DNA of 64,000 nucleotides from Anaerotignum neopropionicum (GTDB lineage: Bacteria > Bacillota > Clostridia > Lachnospirales > Anaerotignaceae). How positions within the stretch are numbered: position 1 is the first letter of the stretch; every line of letters begins with the position of its first letter. Below, piece after piece: positions 53,938 to 63,838 of this stretch. Both the position numbers and the translations under genes were made by a program. Below the pieces are notes generated by a model that made no database searches, was not told the DNA's origin, and was given only the letters and a program-made list of their open reading frames with translations. Where the stretch lies: positions 56,827 to 120,826 of the forward strand of contig NZ_LRVM01000007.1 of assembly GCF_001571775.1 (NCBI RefSeq). Direction: 5' to 3'.

Positions 53938-55685
53938 TCGTTTTCATCTCCTTTCTCTGTGCTGACCTTCCATCTTGCGCTGCCTTCGGCAGCCTGCCAG
54001 AGCTTTTGATACTCCAGGCAGCCATCAAGCAACTCCCCATGGGTTCCGGTTGCTGCGACGCTGCCGGAATTTAGGACACAAATTTGATCCGCATTCACAA
54101 TGGAGTGCAACCGGTGCGCGATGACAATGACAGTTTTTCCACAGATGACCTCGGCGATGGCTTCATTCATCTTCTCCTCGTTTTCCGGATCCATAAACGC
54201 CGTTGCCTCATCAAGAACAACAATGGGGGCATTTTTTAAAATCGCCCGAGCCAGTGAAATGCGCTGGCGTTCGCCGCCGGAAAGCTGTTTTCCACCGTCG
54301 CCGGCCATGGTATAAATCCCGTTTTCAAGCCTTGCCAGAAATTCCCCGCACTGCGCCTTTTCTGCTGCCTGCATAACCTCCTCATCCGTCGCGTTCAGCC
54401 TGCCGAGGCGAATATTTTCAAGAAGACTGATATTGAACAGAAACTGTTCCTGTGCCACATAGGAGATCTGATTGTTTAGCGTTTCCAGACTCATATCACG
54501 GGTGTCCTGCCCGCCTATCTTTATTGCGCCGTGGGTCACATCGTAGAAATGGACGAGTAGCTTGGCTAGGGTTGATTTGCCACTGCCGGATTTACCCACA
54601 AGTGCGGTCAGACTGCCCTCCGGAACTGTAAGCGAGATATTGTGAAGTACCTCGGCGTCCTTGTAGGCAAAACGAACGGAGTCAAATTGTACGGAATGAT
54701 CTTTTCCTTCAAATGGTTTATGGGACTGCTGCAACGGCGGGGTGCTCAGCATCTGCTCAAGGGTTTCGATTTTGTAGTTGATCTGGGGCAGTGTGCCAAT
54801 GAAGCTCATGGCTCTGAGAAGAGGGGCACCTATTCCCAAGGACATACACAAAACCAGCACGAAATCCGGAAGAACCGAGTAGCCTTGAAGCACCAGATAT
54901 GCGCCTATAGGAAGGACGAACAGTGAAGCTGTGGGCAAAATACTGTTATACAGCGCCATCCAGGGCCAGCTGGCCTTATACCAAGCCAGCGTGAAATCCC
55001 GATAGCTCTTCACGTCTCCCTCAAATCGGTGATAGGATTCACCGTCCCGGTTAAAGACCTTGACAACCTCCATACCGTTTATGTATTCTACAATGGTGTT
55101 GTTCATCTTCTGCGCCGCCGCATAGTAGCTTCCCATTTTGTCTATGCCGATTTTATACATGGTCATCATGGCAAGCAATCCAAGAGGTAGGGAGCAAAGT
55201 GCAAGAAGCGCCAGCTTCCAGTCCACGAGGAACATTCCTACATACACTATGGCCGGAACGGCCAGATTGGCGATTCCCTCGGGAAGTGCATGAGCAAGCA
55301 GCAGCTCAATCGTTTCGATGTCATCAATGAACATCTTTTTGATGGAGCCGACACCCTTTTCCTGAATAGCTCCCAACGGTTGCGCTTCCAGCTTTCCTTG
55401 AAGAGAGATACGCAGATTCTTCAGTGTATTGTAGGCACTGCGGTGGGAAAGGGAAAGTCCCCACACATAGAACACAGCGTACAGAAGAACGCAGACCGCT
55501 ATGGCTGCAATGCGCCAGAGTACATATCCCGCTGTCAGCGTCTCACGCATCAGTAACGGTTTGATAATTTGATAGATAAACAAAAATGGCATGACGTTCA
55601 TTACGATACCGATTAGCATGGCAACAACAGCCGCATACGTCGTCTTGCGGTACTCGCCGGTATATTCCAGAACTTTTTTAAACAA
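53934..55685 (-). CDS. ABC exporter half-transporter, first subunit
   Basis: 583 residues from a TTG start behind AAAGGAGG. Six membrane helices then Walker A LVGKSGSGKSTLAKLL, signature LSGGERQRISLARAIL, Walker B VVLDEATAFMD and AHRLHSI. Both ATP sites of the pair look catalytically competent. Substrate unknown: siderophore (YbtPQ/IrtAB-like) or drug. The adjoining DtxR-like regulator mildly favours metal-related transport. Confidence 0.9.
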   Translation of the reverse strand: MFKKVLEYTGEYRKTTYAAVVAMLIGIVMNVMPFLFIYQIIKPLLMRETLTAGYVLWRIAAIAVCVLLYAVFYVWGLSLSHRSAYNTLKNLRISLQGKLEAQPLGAIQEKGVGSIKKMFIDDIETIELLLAHALPEGIANLAVPAIVYVGMFLVDWKLALLALCSLPLGLLAMMTMYKIGIDKMGSYYAAAQKMNNTIVEYINGMEVVKVFNRDGESYHRFEGDVKSYRDFTLAWYKASWPWMALYNSILPTASLFVLPIGAYLVLQGYSVLPDFVLVLCMSLGIGAPLLRAMSFIGTLPQINYKIETLEQMLSTPPLQQSHKPFEGKDHSVQFDSVRFAYKDAEVLHNISLTVPEGSLTALVGKSGSGKSTLAKLLVHFYDVTHGAIKIGGQDTRDMSLETLNNQISYVAQEQFLFNISLLENIRLGRLNATDEEVMQAAEKAQCGEFLARLENGIYTMAGDGGKQLSGGERQRISLARAILKNAPIVVLDEATAFMDPENEEKMNEAIAEVICGKTVIVIAHRLHSIVNADQICVLNSGSVAATGTHGELLDGCLEYQKLWQAAEGSARWKVSTEKGDENE

Positions 55686-55763
55686 GTGGCATCCTCCTTT
55701 ATTATATAGTGGTTAGCTTTGTCTAACTTTAGGATATAAAAACACTTCCTACCGTTTATAGAT

Positions 55764-56387
55764 TTATGTAGGAAGTCCAAACCCCAATACACGCTGCCAG
55801 TTGAACAGGTCGCAGACCAGTTTGCAATGGGCCTCCATTTGTTCCCATGCATAGTGGTGGATAAATGGCTCGTATATTGTTGTCCAGAATGCGGAAAGCA
55901 GGATGTGCATTTCTTCCATGGAAACATTCACATACGTTAGCCCCCGTTTCTGTGCCTCACAAAAGTATTCGTAGCTTTTCACGGTCATTTTTTCAACCCA
56001 GTCGTGCTGAAAATTGGAATACTCTGTACCATCTGCGCATTTGATTAGCAGAACAAAGTTGTCTCGACGGGCATACAGAAATTGAAACCACCACAGCATA
56101 GCTTCTTCATCCATATCCCAGGCCTTCATCAGTGCATCATCGGACAAATCATTTACGTCCACGGCACATCTTTGTTCCACCACACCATTGAGGTCTGCAA
56201 CTGTATCTGCGACAACGGAACAAAACAGATCTTCTTTACCTTTATATCGCTTATATAGGGCGCCGGTGGTAATCTTGGCATTTTCGCAGATCGCTTTTAA
56301 GGATGCTTTTTCAAAACCGTAGGCTAAAAATTCTTTTTTTGCGCTTTCCCTGATGCGGGGATCGATGGAATGATCGGGCTTTGACAT
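55764..56387 (-). CDS. TetR family regulator of the ABC exporter
   Basis: 207 residues from ATG 56387 behind AGAGGTG. Helix-turn-helix AKKEFLAYGFEKASLKAICENAKITTGALYKRYKGKEDLFCSVV and a helical effector domain. It is the first gene of the operon with the two ABC genes (78-base gap). A 40 bp palindrome precedes it. Confidence 0.9.
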   Translation of the reverse strand: MSKPDHSIDPRIRESAKKEFLAYGFEKASLKAICENAKITTGALYKRYKGKEDLFCSVVADTVADLNGVVEQRCAVDVNDLSDDALMKAWDMDEEAMLWWFQFLYARRDNFVLLIKCADGTEYSNFQHDWVEKMTVKSYEYFCEAQKRGLTYVNVSMEEMHILLSAFWTTIYEPFIHHYAWEQMEAHCKLVCDLFNWQRVLGFGLPT

Positions 56388-56415
56388 GCTGCACACCTCT
56401 TAACTAGATAATATA

Positions 56416-56455
56416 AAAGTGATAACTTAATTATCGATAATTTAATTATCACTTT
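56416..56455. promoter_or_regulatory. 40 bp palindromic operator before the TetR-ABC operon
   Basis: Arms AAAGTGATAACTTAATTATC and GATAATTTAATTATCACTTT pair at 18 of 20 positions, 29 bases upstream of the TetR start. Probably the autorepressor site; the central TTATCGATAA could bind a second dimer. Confidence 0.7.
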
Positions 56456-56547
56456 AGCAATCTATTTTAAATTTGTCAAGTATAATGCACAAATCTTTTC
56501 AGATCTCATATGTTTGATTGACACGGAATTCACTCGGTTGGATTGCC

Positions 56548-56637
56548 TGGAAAATCGAGCATGACTTGTGTGAAAAATACTATATGGAAATCTGTAATCA
56601 CATAGAAAACAATGATAATGATAAAATTCAGAATTAA
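56548..56637 (+). pseudogene. Decayed C-terminus of a DtxR-like regulator
   Basis: Reads WKIEHDLCEKYYMEICNHIE then NNDNDKIQN and stop; it matches CKIEHDLSEKSFKAIRKHVE NNDNVKIQK at the end of the gene at 51719-52105. No start or N-terminal part. Copies of this end therefore flank the TetR-ABC operon. Confidence 0.8.
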
Positions 56638-57008
56638 TAAATAGAGCGGCTCTGGGATAAAACGCAAGGCATCAGGTTTTTCAGCTTGATATCTTGGGTA
56701 TTTTTGTTGAAACTGTATTTTATGCTTCATCTTTTCATTATCCTTCTGATCCTGAAATTGAAGCACCTATTGGTTTATTCTTTTAAGGAAAATATTACGT
56801 CCGCTGGTTGTCAAGAAATTCAGCCGTTTCATTTCCCTGCCATACAAGGTAAAATAGGATGGGATGATTATAAACAAGTATCTTAGCTCCAGCAGATATT
56901 TGTGAAACTGGGCACAAGGGGAAGTGTCCTCATATGAAATGGTGTAATGGGGACGATGTCAGTTTTCTGTCGTTTACATGGATAACAAAATAAATTAGTA
57001 TAAATACC
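56638..57008. other. Intergenic debris
   Basis: No intact gene. Around 56883-56990 a 36-codon frame with Cys/His residues (GHKGKCPHMKWCNGDD) ends in TAA and may be the tail of a lost gene; not recognised. Confidence 0.3.
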
Positions 57009-57051
57009 AGAATACCCCCTTTATTTCGGGTTGAAATAAAGGGGGTATTCT
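57009..57051. terminator. Long perfect hairpin, probable bidirectional terminator
   Basis: 19 bp perfect stem from AGAATACCCCC to GGGGGTATTCT with a 5-base loop, before the 3' end of the M16 peptidase gene. Confidence 0.7.
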
Positions 57052-57130
57052 ACAGTTTAAGAGCTACTTTGTCAACTGGTTTAACTTGAAATACACTGGA
57101 TCTACTTTAAGATACGTACTGAAACTCTAA

Positions 57131-60100
57131 TTAAGGAAGTGCAATTATCCTGTCAAATAAATCTTTATTTGCCTCGATATCATTTGGGGAGGCAAAAACT
57201 ACATAGTTCATGTCGTTATTAAGATTTTCAAAATATTGAGCATAAACGGCTATATCCTCAAGGGAGGTTTCTTTTATTTCATTTAAGTAATGAATTGAAT
57301 CCAGTGTGGTCACACCCATGCAATTGAGTGTTAAAGCATTTAACGCACTTTTTAATTCCCCCGAACTTTTTGTAGCTGAGGCATAGGCTGCCAATTTGTA
57401 GGTTTCCAAAGCCTTCTGCGTCATACTACTGTCCAGACTTTTTAAGAATTCATCTGTTTTGCTAAGGGCTGCTAGGGAAGTTGCATAGGTGTTGTCTCGA
57501 TAGGTATATACAGTATAATTATTATTATAAAAAATTGCGCCTACACCGTATGCACCCCCATTTAAGCGAATTTCAGGTACAAGAAAAAGATTATCCAAAA
57601 TACAGGCAATTACCTGGTTTTTACCGCTGATAGGTACATCGTTTTCTAATAAAGGTGCATTTGCAAATAAGTATTGTACAGTTAAATCACCAGTTAGCGC
57701 CTCTCTTTTGGCTGGTGTAGGCAGTATATAATCTGCTTTAGGATAGGAGACATCAGGCAGTTTCTGAGTAAAGGTCCCCATAGACGCTTCAAATTTATTT
57801 TTTGCTGTGGAATTTCCTGCCAACAGTATAGTTAAATTATTTTTATTAAATGCTTTTGCGCGAACACGGGCTATTTTATCGGCCACTTCATTGGGAGTAG
57901 TTTGAAGCTGTGTTTCTAAAGCCATAACAAAAGTATAATAATCTAACCCTTTCAAATAATTAATATATCTGGAAGAGGGGCTGGAATAAGCCAACGAACG
58001 CATGAAAGCGAGGTCAATGGGTTCTGTAAATAAATTTTGATAACGACTTTTAATATTTGCAATGGTTCTGGTGGAGTAAGTTGAAATATCTGAAACTTTG
58101 GAATTTAATAAAATATCTGAAATCAAATCCAGAGAATCAGAAAATTCATCTTGAAAGCCATAATAATCTGCACTAAAAACAGGATGGGCAGAAGTATCAT
58201 TTTTATCATCCATATTCACTTTTATTTCCGTTGATTGGTTATAGCTTTTATATAAGGTTTCATTTATTATTTGATTTTCTTTTCTGTGATCTGTAGCCAT
58301 TCCGCTTCTTATCATGTCATTGTAAAACTGCAAATACAACAATTCTTCTGGGGTTAGATGGCTTAAATCAAAATTTATGGAAATGGCACTTATTGCATTG
58401 ACATCTGCATTGGCGTGCATTAGCTTTACGCCGTTTACGGTGGTTTCGCTTATATTTCTGTCTGTTATTTCTATTTCAATTTCATTGAGACTTACAGCCT
58501 GAAGGGAATCTAGTGTATCTTGGGAAATTTCACGATTATTCCAAACATTAAAATCTGCTGTTTTCTGAACCAATGCCTTGATTTCTGCCTCTGACATAGA
58601 GGCTTTTTTGCGGGCAAGTGTTTGGGCAATTTCTTCCTGTTGTTTTTCAAGCTGTCCTGCTTTAGGAACGGTGACGGTTAGTGCTGCAGAAGTATTATTC
58701 ACAAGTTCAGTTTCAATGGCATTTTCTAAAATCCGATCATCCAATTTGGAGGCTATGCTATTAAAGGCATCATCGTAATTGGGCATAGGGTTGCCTAACG
58801 TATTATCATAAATGCTTGCGAAAAGTAGGCTGTTTAATGCAGTATTCTCTGTAGTGCCTACTTCTCGTTGAAACTCCAAGGAACGAAGGGAGGCTTTGAC
58901 AAAATCCTTATCAAACCCATTGCTTACGGATTTTTTTAATTCCGCCATTACCACGTTATAAAAATCCCTTTTGCGTTGGGGATCGGCATTGACAGCAACG
59001 AAATGAACCACAGGCTGAAAAATACCATCATCCAAATATATTTCATAAGAATCCGCTATATTGCTTTTTAGCAGAGCTTGTTTCATTTGGGAGCTATCAA
59101 GGTTTAATAAATTTACGGCAATATCTAAGGTAACAAGACTTTCAAAAGTATTTTTTCTTGTATCTTTCGTTGCAAAAACAAGCTCAATAACCGATGCTTT
59201 TTCGGTATCAGTGTCTTCTGAAACAGAGAATTCATAGGTGCTTTCTTGCAGTTGGTGAAAGATTGGTTTCGTTCCTCTGTCCAGAGTATGCTCTCTATAG
59301 CTGTAGGCTGACAGATAATTTTCGTCTGCCAGTTTTAAAAACGGTTCATAGTCTACATCACCGTAAAGCACCATTGTGCTGTTTGAAGGATGATAATTTT
59401 TATGATAGGTTTCCATGAGCTCGGTATAGGTTAAAGTGGAAATATCTTCTGGATTGCCACCAGAATTATTATTTTGAGCACTATTTGGAAAAAGAGTTTT
59501 CATTGAATTATGGTAGGAAGCTCTCTCTATATTTGCCAGAGCACCCTGCATTTCATTATATACAATGCCATTATAGTTTAGTGGGGAGCTTTCATCTATC
59601 ATTTCATAGCGAATACCTTCCCGTTCAAATATTTTTTCGTTTTCTAACAAAAGTGGGTTAAAAACCCCGTCCAAATAAATGTCTGCTGATTTTAATAATT
59701 GTGCCTCACTGGCAGAACAAATGGGATAAGTAGTAAAATTTTGATAAGTATATGCATTGGTATAAGAAATATAGGTTGTATTATCCAATGTAAAAAAGAG
59801 ATCATTAAGAGGATACTTTTTACTGCCACTCATAACACAATGTTCCAGAATGTGGTTAATGCCTTTATTATTTTCTGCAACGGTATCAAATTTAATGGCA
59901 AAACCACGGTTGGTATCGCTGTTTTTTAACACAAGAAATTTAGCACCTGTTTTCTGGTGAACAAACAAAGACTGGTTGGCTTGTATGGCGGAATCGTAAG
60001 CTTTGTCCGTAAGCTCAAAGCCGTGGATCACATCCCCGATTTTTGGTGAAGAAGGTGCGTCGCCGGCGTTTACAGTCCTTATAGGCGTGACCACCGATAA

Positions 60101-60148
60101 AAGTGTAATACATATTGCTGTAAAAAATAATAAAGTTTTTTTCCTCAT
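57131..60148 (-). CDS. Secreted M16 (PreP-like) zinc metallopeptidase
   Basis: 1005 residues. Sec signal peptide MRKKTLLFFTAICITLLSVV with probable cleavage after TVNA (about 28). Inverted zinc motif HXXEH: His99, Glu102, His103 in HILEHC, followed by the downstream Glu region NGIVYNEMQGAL. Overall length and the C-terminal half (M16C-associated, catalytically inactive lobe) match the presequence-protease/Cym1 group. Such enzymes degrade oligopeptides in a closed chamber; here extracellular nutrient-peptide degradation is likely. Single gene, own transcription unit. Confidence 0.88.
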   Translation of the reverse strand: MRKKTLLFFTAICITLLSVVTPIRTVNAGDAPSSPKIGDVIHGFELTDKAYDSAIQANQSLFVHQKTGAKFLVLKNSDTNRGFAIKFDTVAENNKGINHILEHCVMSGSKKYPLNDLFFTLDNTTYISYTNAYTYQNFTTYPICSASEAQLLKSADIYLDGVFNPLLLENEKIFEREGIRYEMIDESSPLNYNGIVYNEMQGALANIERASYHNSMKTLFPNSAQNNNSGGNPEDISTLTYTELMETYHKNYHPSNSTMVLYGDVDYEPFLKLADENYLSAYSYREHTLDRGTKPIFHQLQESTYEFSVSEDTDTEKASVIELVFATKDTRKNTFESLVTLDIAVNLLNLDSSQMKQALLKSNIADSYEIYLDDGIFQPVVHFVAVNADPQRKRDFYNVVMAELKKSVSNGFDKDFVKASLRSLEFQREVGTTENTALNSLLFASIYDNTLGNPMPNYDDAFNSIASKLDDRILENAIETELVNNTSAALTVTVPKAGQLEKQQEEIAQTLARKKASMSEAEIKALVQKTADFNVWNNREISQDTLDSLQAVSLNEIEIEITDRNISETTVNGVKLMHANADVNAISAISINFDLSHLTPEELLYLQFYNDMIRSGMATDHRKENQIINETLYKSYNQSTEIKVNMDDKNDTSAHPVFSADYYGFQDEFSDSLDLISDILLNSKVSDISTYSTRTIANIKSRYQNLFTEPIDLAFMRSLAYSSPSSRYINYLKGLDYYTFVMALETQLQTTPNEVADKIARVRAKAFNKNNLTILLAGNSTAKNKFEASMGTFTQKLPDVSYPKADYILPTPAKREALTGDLTVQYLFANAPLLENDVPISGKNQVIACILDNLFLVPEIRLNGGAYGVGAIFYNNNYTVYTYRDNTYATSLAALSKTDEFLKSLDSSMTQKALETYKLAAYASATKSSGELKSALNALTLNCMGVTTLDSIHYLNEIKETSLEDIAVYAQYFENLNNDMNYVVFASPNDIEANKDLFDRIIALP

Positions 60149-60583
60149 TTTACCCCTACTTTCTGTTTTTCATTGGTTTGGCTACTTAATTAATTTTAAC
60201 AGAAGAAGCAGTGCTTTACAAATTGTTTTGTAAATTTCAAAAGCAATGTTTTATTAAGTCTGGGAATAGAGTGTTTTTAGGACATTAAAGGAAAGAGGGG
60301 AAATGGGCGGTACTGATGTAAATGCAGTCATAGGGGACATTCCCTTTAACATTATTCTAGGAATATTTCATTCAAATGCCATAATAGCGGTTAGGAAAAA
60401 CAAAAGAGAGGGAATGTTAGAGTTGTGCTGGATGAATATAATTAAATCAAACGGAAATAAAAGCAGCTTTTCTTTATGGAAAAATAATCAAACTGGTTCT
60501 ATGGAAAGGGCGGTTTTGATGCTATCAAAATTAGATAAATCAATTTTCAAAAAAAGTAGTATGTTTTTAGTACGGTTAGAGAA
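60149..60583. other. Intergenic region between M16 peptidase and guaA
   Basis: 435 bases with short open stretches on the plus strand (around 60303-60600) but no ribosome site or recognised protein. Holds the unlocated promoter of the peptidase gene. Confidence 0.4.
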
Positions 60584-60627
60584 TAAAAACCCCTACGAAC
60601 CTAGTAATATTAAGGTGCGCAGGGGTT
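60584..60627 (-). terminator. Terminator of guaA
   Basis: AACCCCT / AGGGGTT outer stem with an inner ACCT / AGGT helix; a T run follows on the minus strand. Confidence 0.75.
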
Positions 60628-60634
60628 GGCTTAT

Positions 60635-62173
60635 TTATTCCCACTCAATCGTAGCCGGCGGCTTCGAAGTAACATCATACACGATACGGTTTACATGTTT
60701 CACTTCATTTACAATTCTTACGCTAACGCGATCCAACACATCATAAGGGATCCGTGCCCAGTCGGCAGTCATAAAGTCAGTGGTTGTAACGCCACGAAGG
60801 GCAACGGTATAGTCATAGGTTCTAAAGTCCCCCATAACACCAACGGAACGAACGTCAGTAATAACCGCGAAATACTGATTGATACTGCGGTCTAAACCTG
60901 CGCTTGCAATTTCTTCACGAAAGATTGCATCGGCTTCTCTTAAAATTTCCAATTTATCGTCTGTTACCTCTCCAATGACACGGATGCCTAAGCCGGGGCC
61001 GGGGAAGGGCTGACGCCATACCAAATTTTCGGGCAAGCCAAGTTCCATACCCATCTGACGCACTTCATCTTTAAACAACAGGCGTAAGGGTTCAATCAAT
61101 TCCTCAAAATCAACAACGGAAGGCAAGCCACCCACGTTGTGGTGAGATTTAATCACAGCCGAATCCCCTAAGCCGCTTTCGATGACGTCGGGGTAAATGG
61201 TTCCTTGTACCAAATATTCAACTTTCCCTATTTTTTTGGCTTCATCTTCAAAAACTCGAATGAATTCTTCGCCAATGGTCTTTCTTTTTGCTTCGGGGTC
61301 AGTAATGCCCTTCAGTTTCATCAAGAAACGTTCCTGTGCGTTAGCCCGAACGAAATGAGAATCAAAAAAACCATCAAATATCGTTTCTACCTCGTCGCCC
61401 TCGTTTTTACGCATTAAGCCGTGGTCAACAAACACGCAAGTCAGCTGTTTGCCGATTGCTTTAGAAACCAGAGCCGCAACAACGCTGGAATCAACACCGC
61501 CGGAAAGGGCACAAAGAGCCTTGCCATCCCCAACCTTTTCACGAATTTTTTTGATCTGATCTTCGATATAATTTGTCATAGTCCAGTCGCCGCTGCAATG
61601 GCAAACCTCATATAAGAAGTTGTGAAGCATATCGGTGCCTCTGGGCGTATGGTTTACTTCGGGATGAAATTGTACACCATAAAAACCTTTTTCGGGGTTT
61701 TCAATGGCTGCGGCAGGGCAGGTAGCTGTTTTGCCAACAATGCGGAAGCCTTCCGGAAGCTCCGTCACAAAATCAGTATGACTCATCCAGCAAATTTCTT
61801 TTTCACCAATGCCTTTAAGCAGTTTACTGCTTGTATCGAAAGCAACCTCTGTTTTTCCATATTCGCTCTTTTCATTTGCATTTCCAACTTTACCACCCAG
61901 CGTATATGCCATCAACTGACAGCCATAGCAAATACCCAAAACAGGAATGCCCAGCTGGAAAATTTCAGGATTACAGTGGGGGGATGTTTTTTCGTACACA
62001 CTATTGGGTCCGCCGGTGAAAATGATACCTTTTGGATTTTTTGCCTCGATTTCTTCCATAGGCTTATTCCAAGGCATGATTTCACAATAAACATGATGCT
62101 CTCTGACACGGCGCGCAATCAATTGGTTATACTGTCCGCCAAAGTCTAATATGATAATCATTTCGTGGTTCAT
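60635..62173 (-). CDS. guaA: GMP synthase (glutamine-hydrolysing)
   Basis: 512 residues: class I glutaminase domain ([11 protein letters not shown], nucleophile Cys in [16 protein letters not shown] catalytic His/Glu), the ATP pyrophosphatase P-loop [14 protein letters not shown], and the dimerisation C-terminus [27 protein letters not shown]. Converts XMP to GMP. Starts behind GGAGG. Divergent from a purine permease gene. Confidence 0.97.
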   Translation of the reverse strand: MNHEMIIILDFGGQYNQLIARRVREHHVYCEIMPWNKPMEEIEAKNPKGIIFTGGPNSVYEKTSPHCNPEIFQLGIPVLGICYGCQLMAYTLGGKVGNANEKSEYGKTEVAFDTSSKLLKGIGEKEICWMSHTDFVTELPEGFRIVGKTATCPAAAIENPEKGFYGVQFHPEVNHTPRGTDMLHNFLYEVCHCSGDWTMTNYIEDQIKKIREKVGDGKALCALSGGVDSSVVAALVSKAIGKQLTCVFVDHGLMRKNEGDEVETIFDGFFDSHFVRANAQERFLMKLKGITDPEAKRKTIGEEFIRVFEDEAKKIGKVEYLVQGTIYPDVIESGLGDSAVIKSHHNVGGLPSVVDFEELIEPLRLLFKDEVRQMGMELGLPENLVWRQPFPGPGLGIRVIGEVTDDKLEILREADAIFREEIASAGLDRSINQYFAVITDVRSVGVMGDFRTYDYTVALRGVTTTDFMTADWARIPYDVLDRVSVRIVNEVKHVNRIVYDVTSKPPATIEWE

Positions 62174-62224
62174 CGCTAACCTCCATAAAAAATCTCATTA
62201 CCGTCTGTTTAATTGAAAAGAAAA

Positions 62225-62246
62225 GCCGCCGAAAAACTCCGACGGC
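62225..62246 (-). terminator. Terminator-like hairpin in the guaA leader
   Basis: On the minus strand GCCGTCGGA pairs with TTTCGGCGGC (one G-T pair near the middle), followed by TTTTCTTTT, about 50 bases before the guaA start and close to the predicted transcription start. Suggests attenuation; no guanine-riboswitch core is seen upstream. Confidence 0.5.
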
Positions 62247-62259
62247 AGGTTCTTTGTTT

Positions 62260-62288
62260 ATATTAGCATAGCCCACAAATATTGACAA
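62260..62288 (-). promoter_or_regulatory. guaA promoter
   Basis: Minus strand TTGTCA, 17 base spacer, TAATAT (complements of 62283-62288 and 62260-62265). Confidence 0.6.
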
Positions 62289-62354
62289 GAGAAAAAACCA
62301 TGAAATAAGCGGTTTTCTTCTCAAATTCTTTGTAGCATATACTTCCGTAACCCG

Positions 62355-62383
62355 TTGACAGGCCAGCTTTACTTTGCTATCAT
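62355..62383 (+). promoter_or_regulatory. Promoter of the purine permease gene
   Basis: TTGACA (62355-62360), 17 base spacer, TATCAT (62378-62383), 63 bases before the start codon. Confidence 0.75.
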
Positions 62384-62445
62384 TTTAAAGTCATTGTCTT
62401 TATTTTACTTTTTTTATCATTTTATTACCAAAAGGAGGGAAAAAC

Positions 62446-63783
62446 ATGGTTTTATTTGAAAATTTGTTTAAACTAAAAGAAAACAATACTACAATGAGAA
62501 CTGAAATATTTGCCGGTTTAACTACATTTATGACAATGGCATATATTCTTGTAGTGAATCCTAGCATTTTAAGCGCAACGGGAATGGATCCGGGTGCACT
62601 TTTAACGGCAACCTGTATTGCATCTGCACTGGGTACATTGTGCATGGCGTTTTTTGCCAACTACCCCTTTGCACTGGCTCCCGGGATGGGGTTAAATGCG
62701 TACTTTGCATTTACCGTTTGCGGCCAGTATGGCTATGGCTGGGAGGTTGCTTTGGCAGCGGTTTTTGTCGAGGGTCTTATTTTTATTTTACTTTCTGCCG
62801 TTAATATTAGAGAAGCAATTTTTAATGCAATTCCTGTAAACATGAAAAAAGCAACCAGTGTTGGTATCGGTATGTTTATTGCTTTTATCGGACTGCAAAA
62901 TGCTGGTGTGATTGTTCCAAATGCTACAGTTTGTGTTGCCTTAGGCAATATAAAAAATGTTTCCGTGGCATTATCTTTAATTGGTACGATTATTACTTTG
63001 GCCCTTGTTGTAAAAAAGGTAAGAGGTGCTTTGTTCTTAGGCATTATTGCTACTTGGGTTTTGGGTATTATTTGTCAGATGACGGGGATTTATGTGGTAA
63101 ATATTGATGGGGGAATGTATTCTTTAATTCCCCAAGGTATTATCTCTACGCCGCCAAGCCTTGCGCCCATTGCCATGAAGTTGAACTTTGGTGGTGTTAA
63201 AATCATTGATTTTATTACAGTTGTGTTTGCATTTTTGTTTGTAGACTTATTTGACACTTTAGGTACATTAATCGGTGTTTCCACAAAAGCTGGATTCATT
63301 GATAAAAATGGTAAGCTGCCTCGCATCAAAGGCGCGTTGTTTGCAGATGCCTGCGCAACTACAGTTGGTGCGGTTTTGGGTACCTCCACAGTTACCACTT
63401 TCGTTGAAAGTGCATCTGGTGTTTCTGATGGTGGCCGAACAGGTATGACTTCTTTTACAACAGCAATTCTTTTCTTGGTTGCACTATTGTTTTCTCCAAT
63501 CTTGACCACAATCCCTTCTTTTGCAACAACACCTGCTTTGGTTGTGGTAGGCCTGTTTATGGTGGAGAATATAAGAGATATTGATTTTAGAGATTATACA
63601 GAAGGATTTCCGGCATTTATTACAATTTTAATGATGGTTATTGCTTACAGTATTTCTGAAGGCTTGGTTTTTGGTGTAATTTCTTATGTATTACTGAAGC
63701 TCCTGAGCGGCAGACAAAAAGAACTGAACCCTGTGATTATTATAATCGGCATTTTATTCTTTATTAAATTAATTTTGGGATAA
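62446..63783 (+). CDS. AzgA-type (NCS2) adenine/hypoxanthine/guanine permease
   Basis: 445 residues, about 13 membrane helices. Family motifs: FAGLTTFMTMAYILVVNP, PFALAPGMGLNAYFAFTV, DLFDTLGTLIGVSTKAGFID and TSTVTTFVESASGVSDGGRTG. Imports purine bases with protons. Divergent from guaA, a sensible pairing of purine salvage and GMP synthesis. Starts behind AAAAGGAGGG. Confidence 0.92.
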   Translation: MVLFENLFKLKENNTTMRTEIFAGLTTFMTMAYILVVNPSILSATGMDPGALLTATCIASALGTLCMAFFANYPFALAPGMGLNAYFAFTVCGQYGYGWEVALAAVFVEGLIFILLSAVNIREAIFNAIPVNMKKATSVGIGMFIAFIGLQNAGVIVPNATVCVALGNIKNVSVALSLIGTIITLALVVKKVRGALFLGIIATWVLGIICQMTGIYVVNIDGGMYSLIPQGIISTPPSLAPIAMKLNFGGVKIIDFITVVFAFLFVDLFDTLGTLIGVSTKAGFIDKNGKLPRIKGALFADACATTVGAVLGTSTVTTFVESASGVSDGGRTGMTSFTTAILFLVALLFSPILTTIPSFATTPALVVVGLFMVENIRDIDFRDYTEGFPAFITILMMVIAYSISEGLVFGVISYVLLKLLSGRQKELNPVIIIIGILFFIKLILG

Positions 63784-63789
63784 AACATG

Positions 63790-63827
63790 AAAGTCTGTCA
63801 TTTGAAAAAAATGGCAGGCTTTTTTTG
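63790..63827 (+). terminator. Terminator of the permease gene
   Basis: AAAGTCTGTCATTT / AAATGGCAGGCTTT stem with G-T pairs, then T7. Confidence 0.75.
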
Positions 63828-63838
63828 TTCGCTTTAGC

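Noticed and set aside
56686..56886. 66-codon frame downstream of the DtxR remnant
   Set aside because: Low-complexity hydrophobic start, no ribosome site; treated as debris.
60303..60746. 147-codon plus-strand frame next to guaA
   Set aside because: Runs into the antisense strand of guaA, no ribosome site and no domain.
62174..62445. Guanine riboswitch upstream of guaA or the purine permease
   Set aside because: The leaders are short after the predicted promoters and lack the three-way-junction core sequence.
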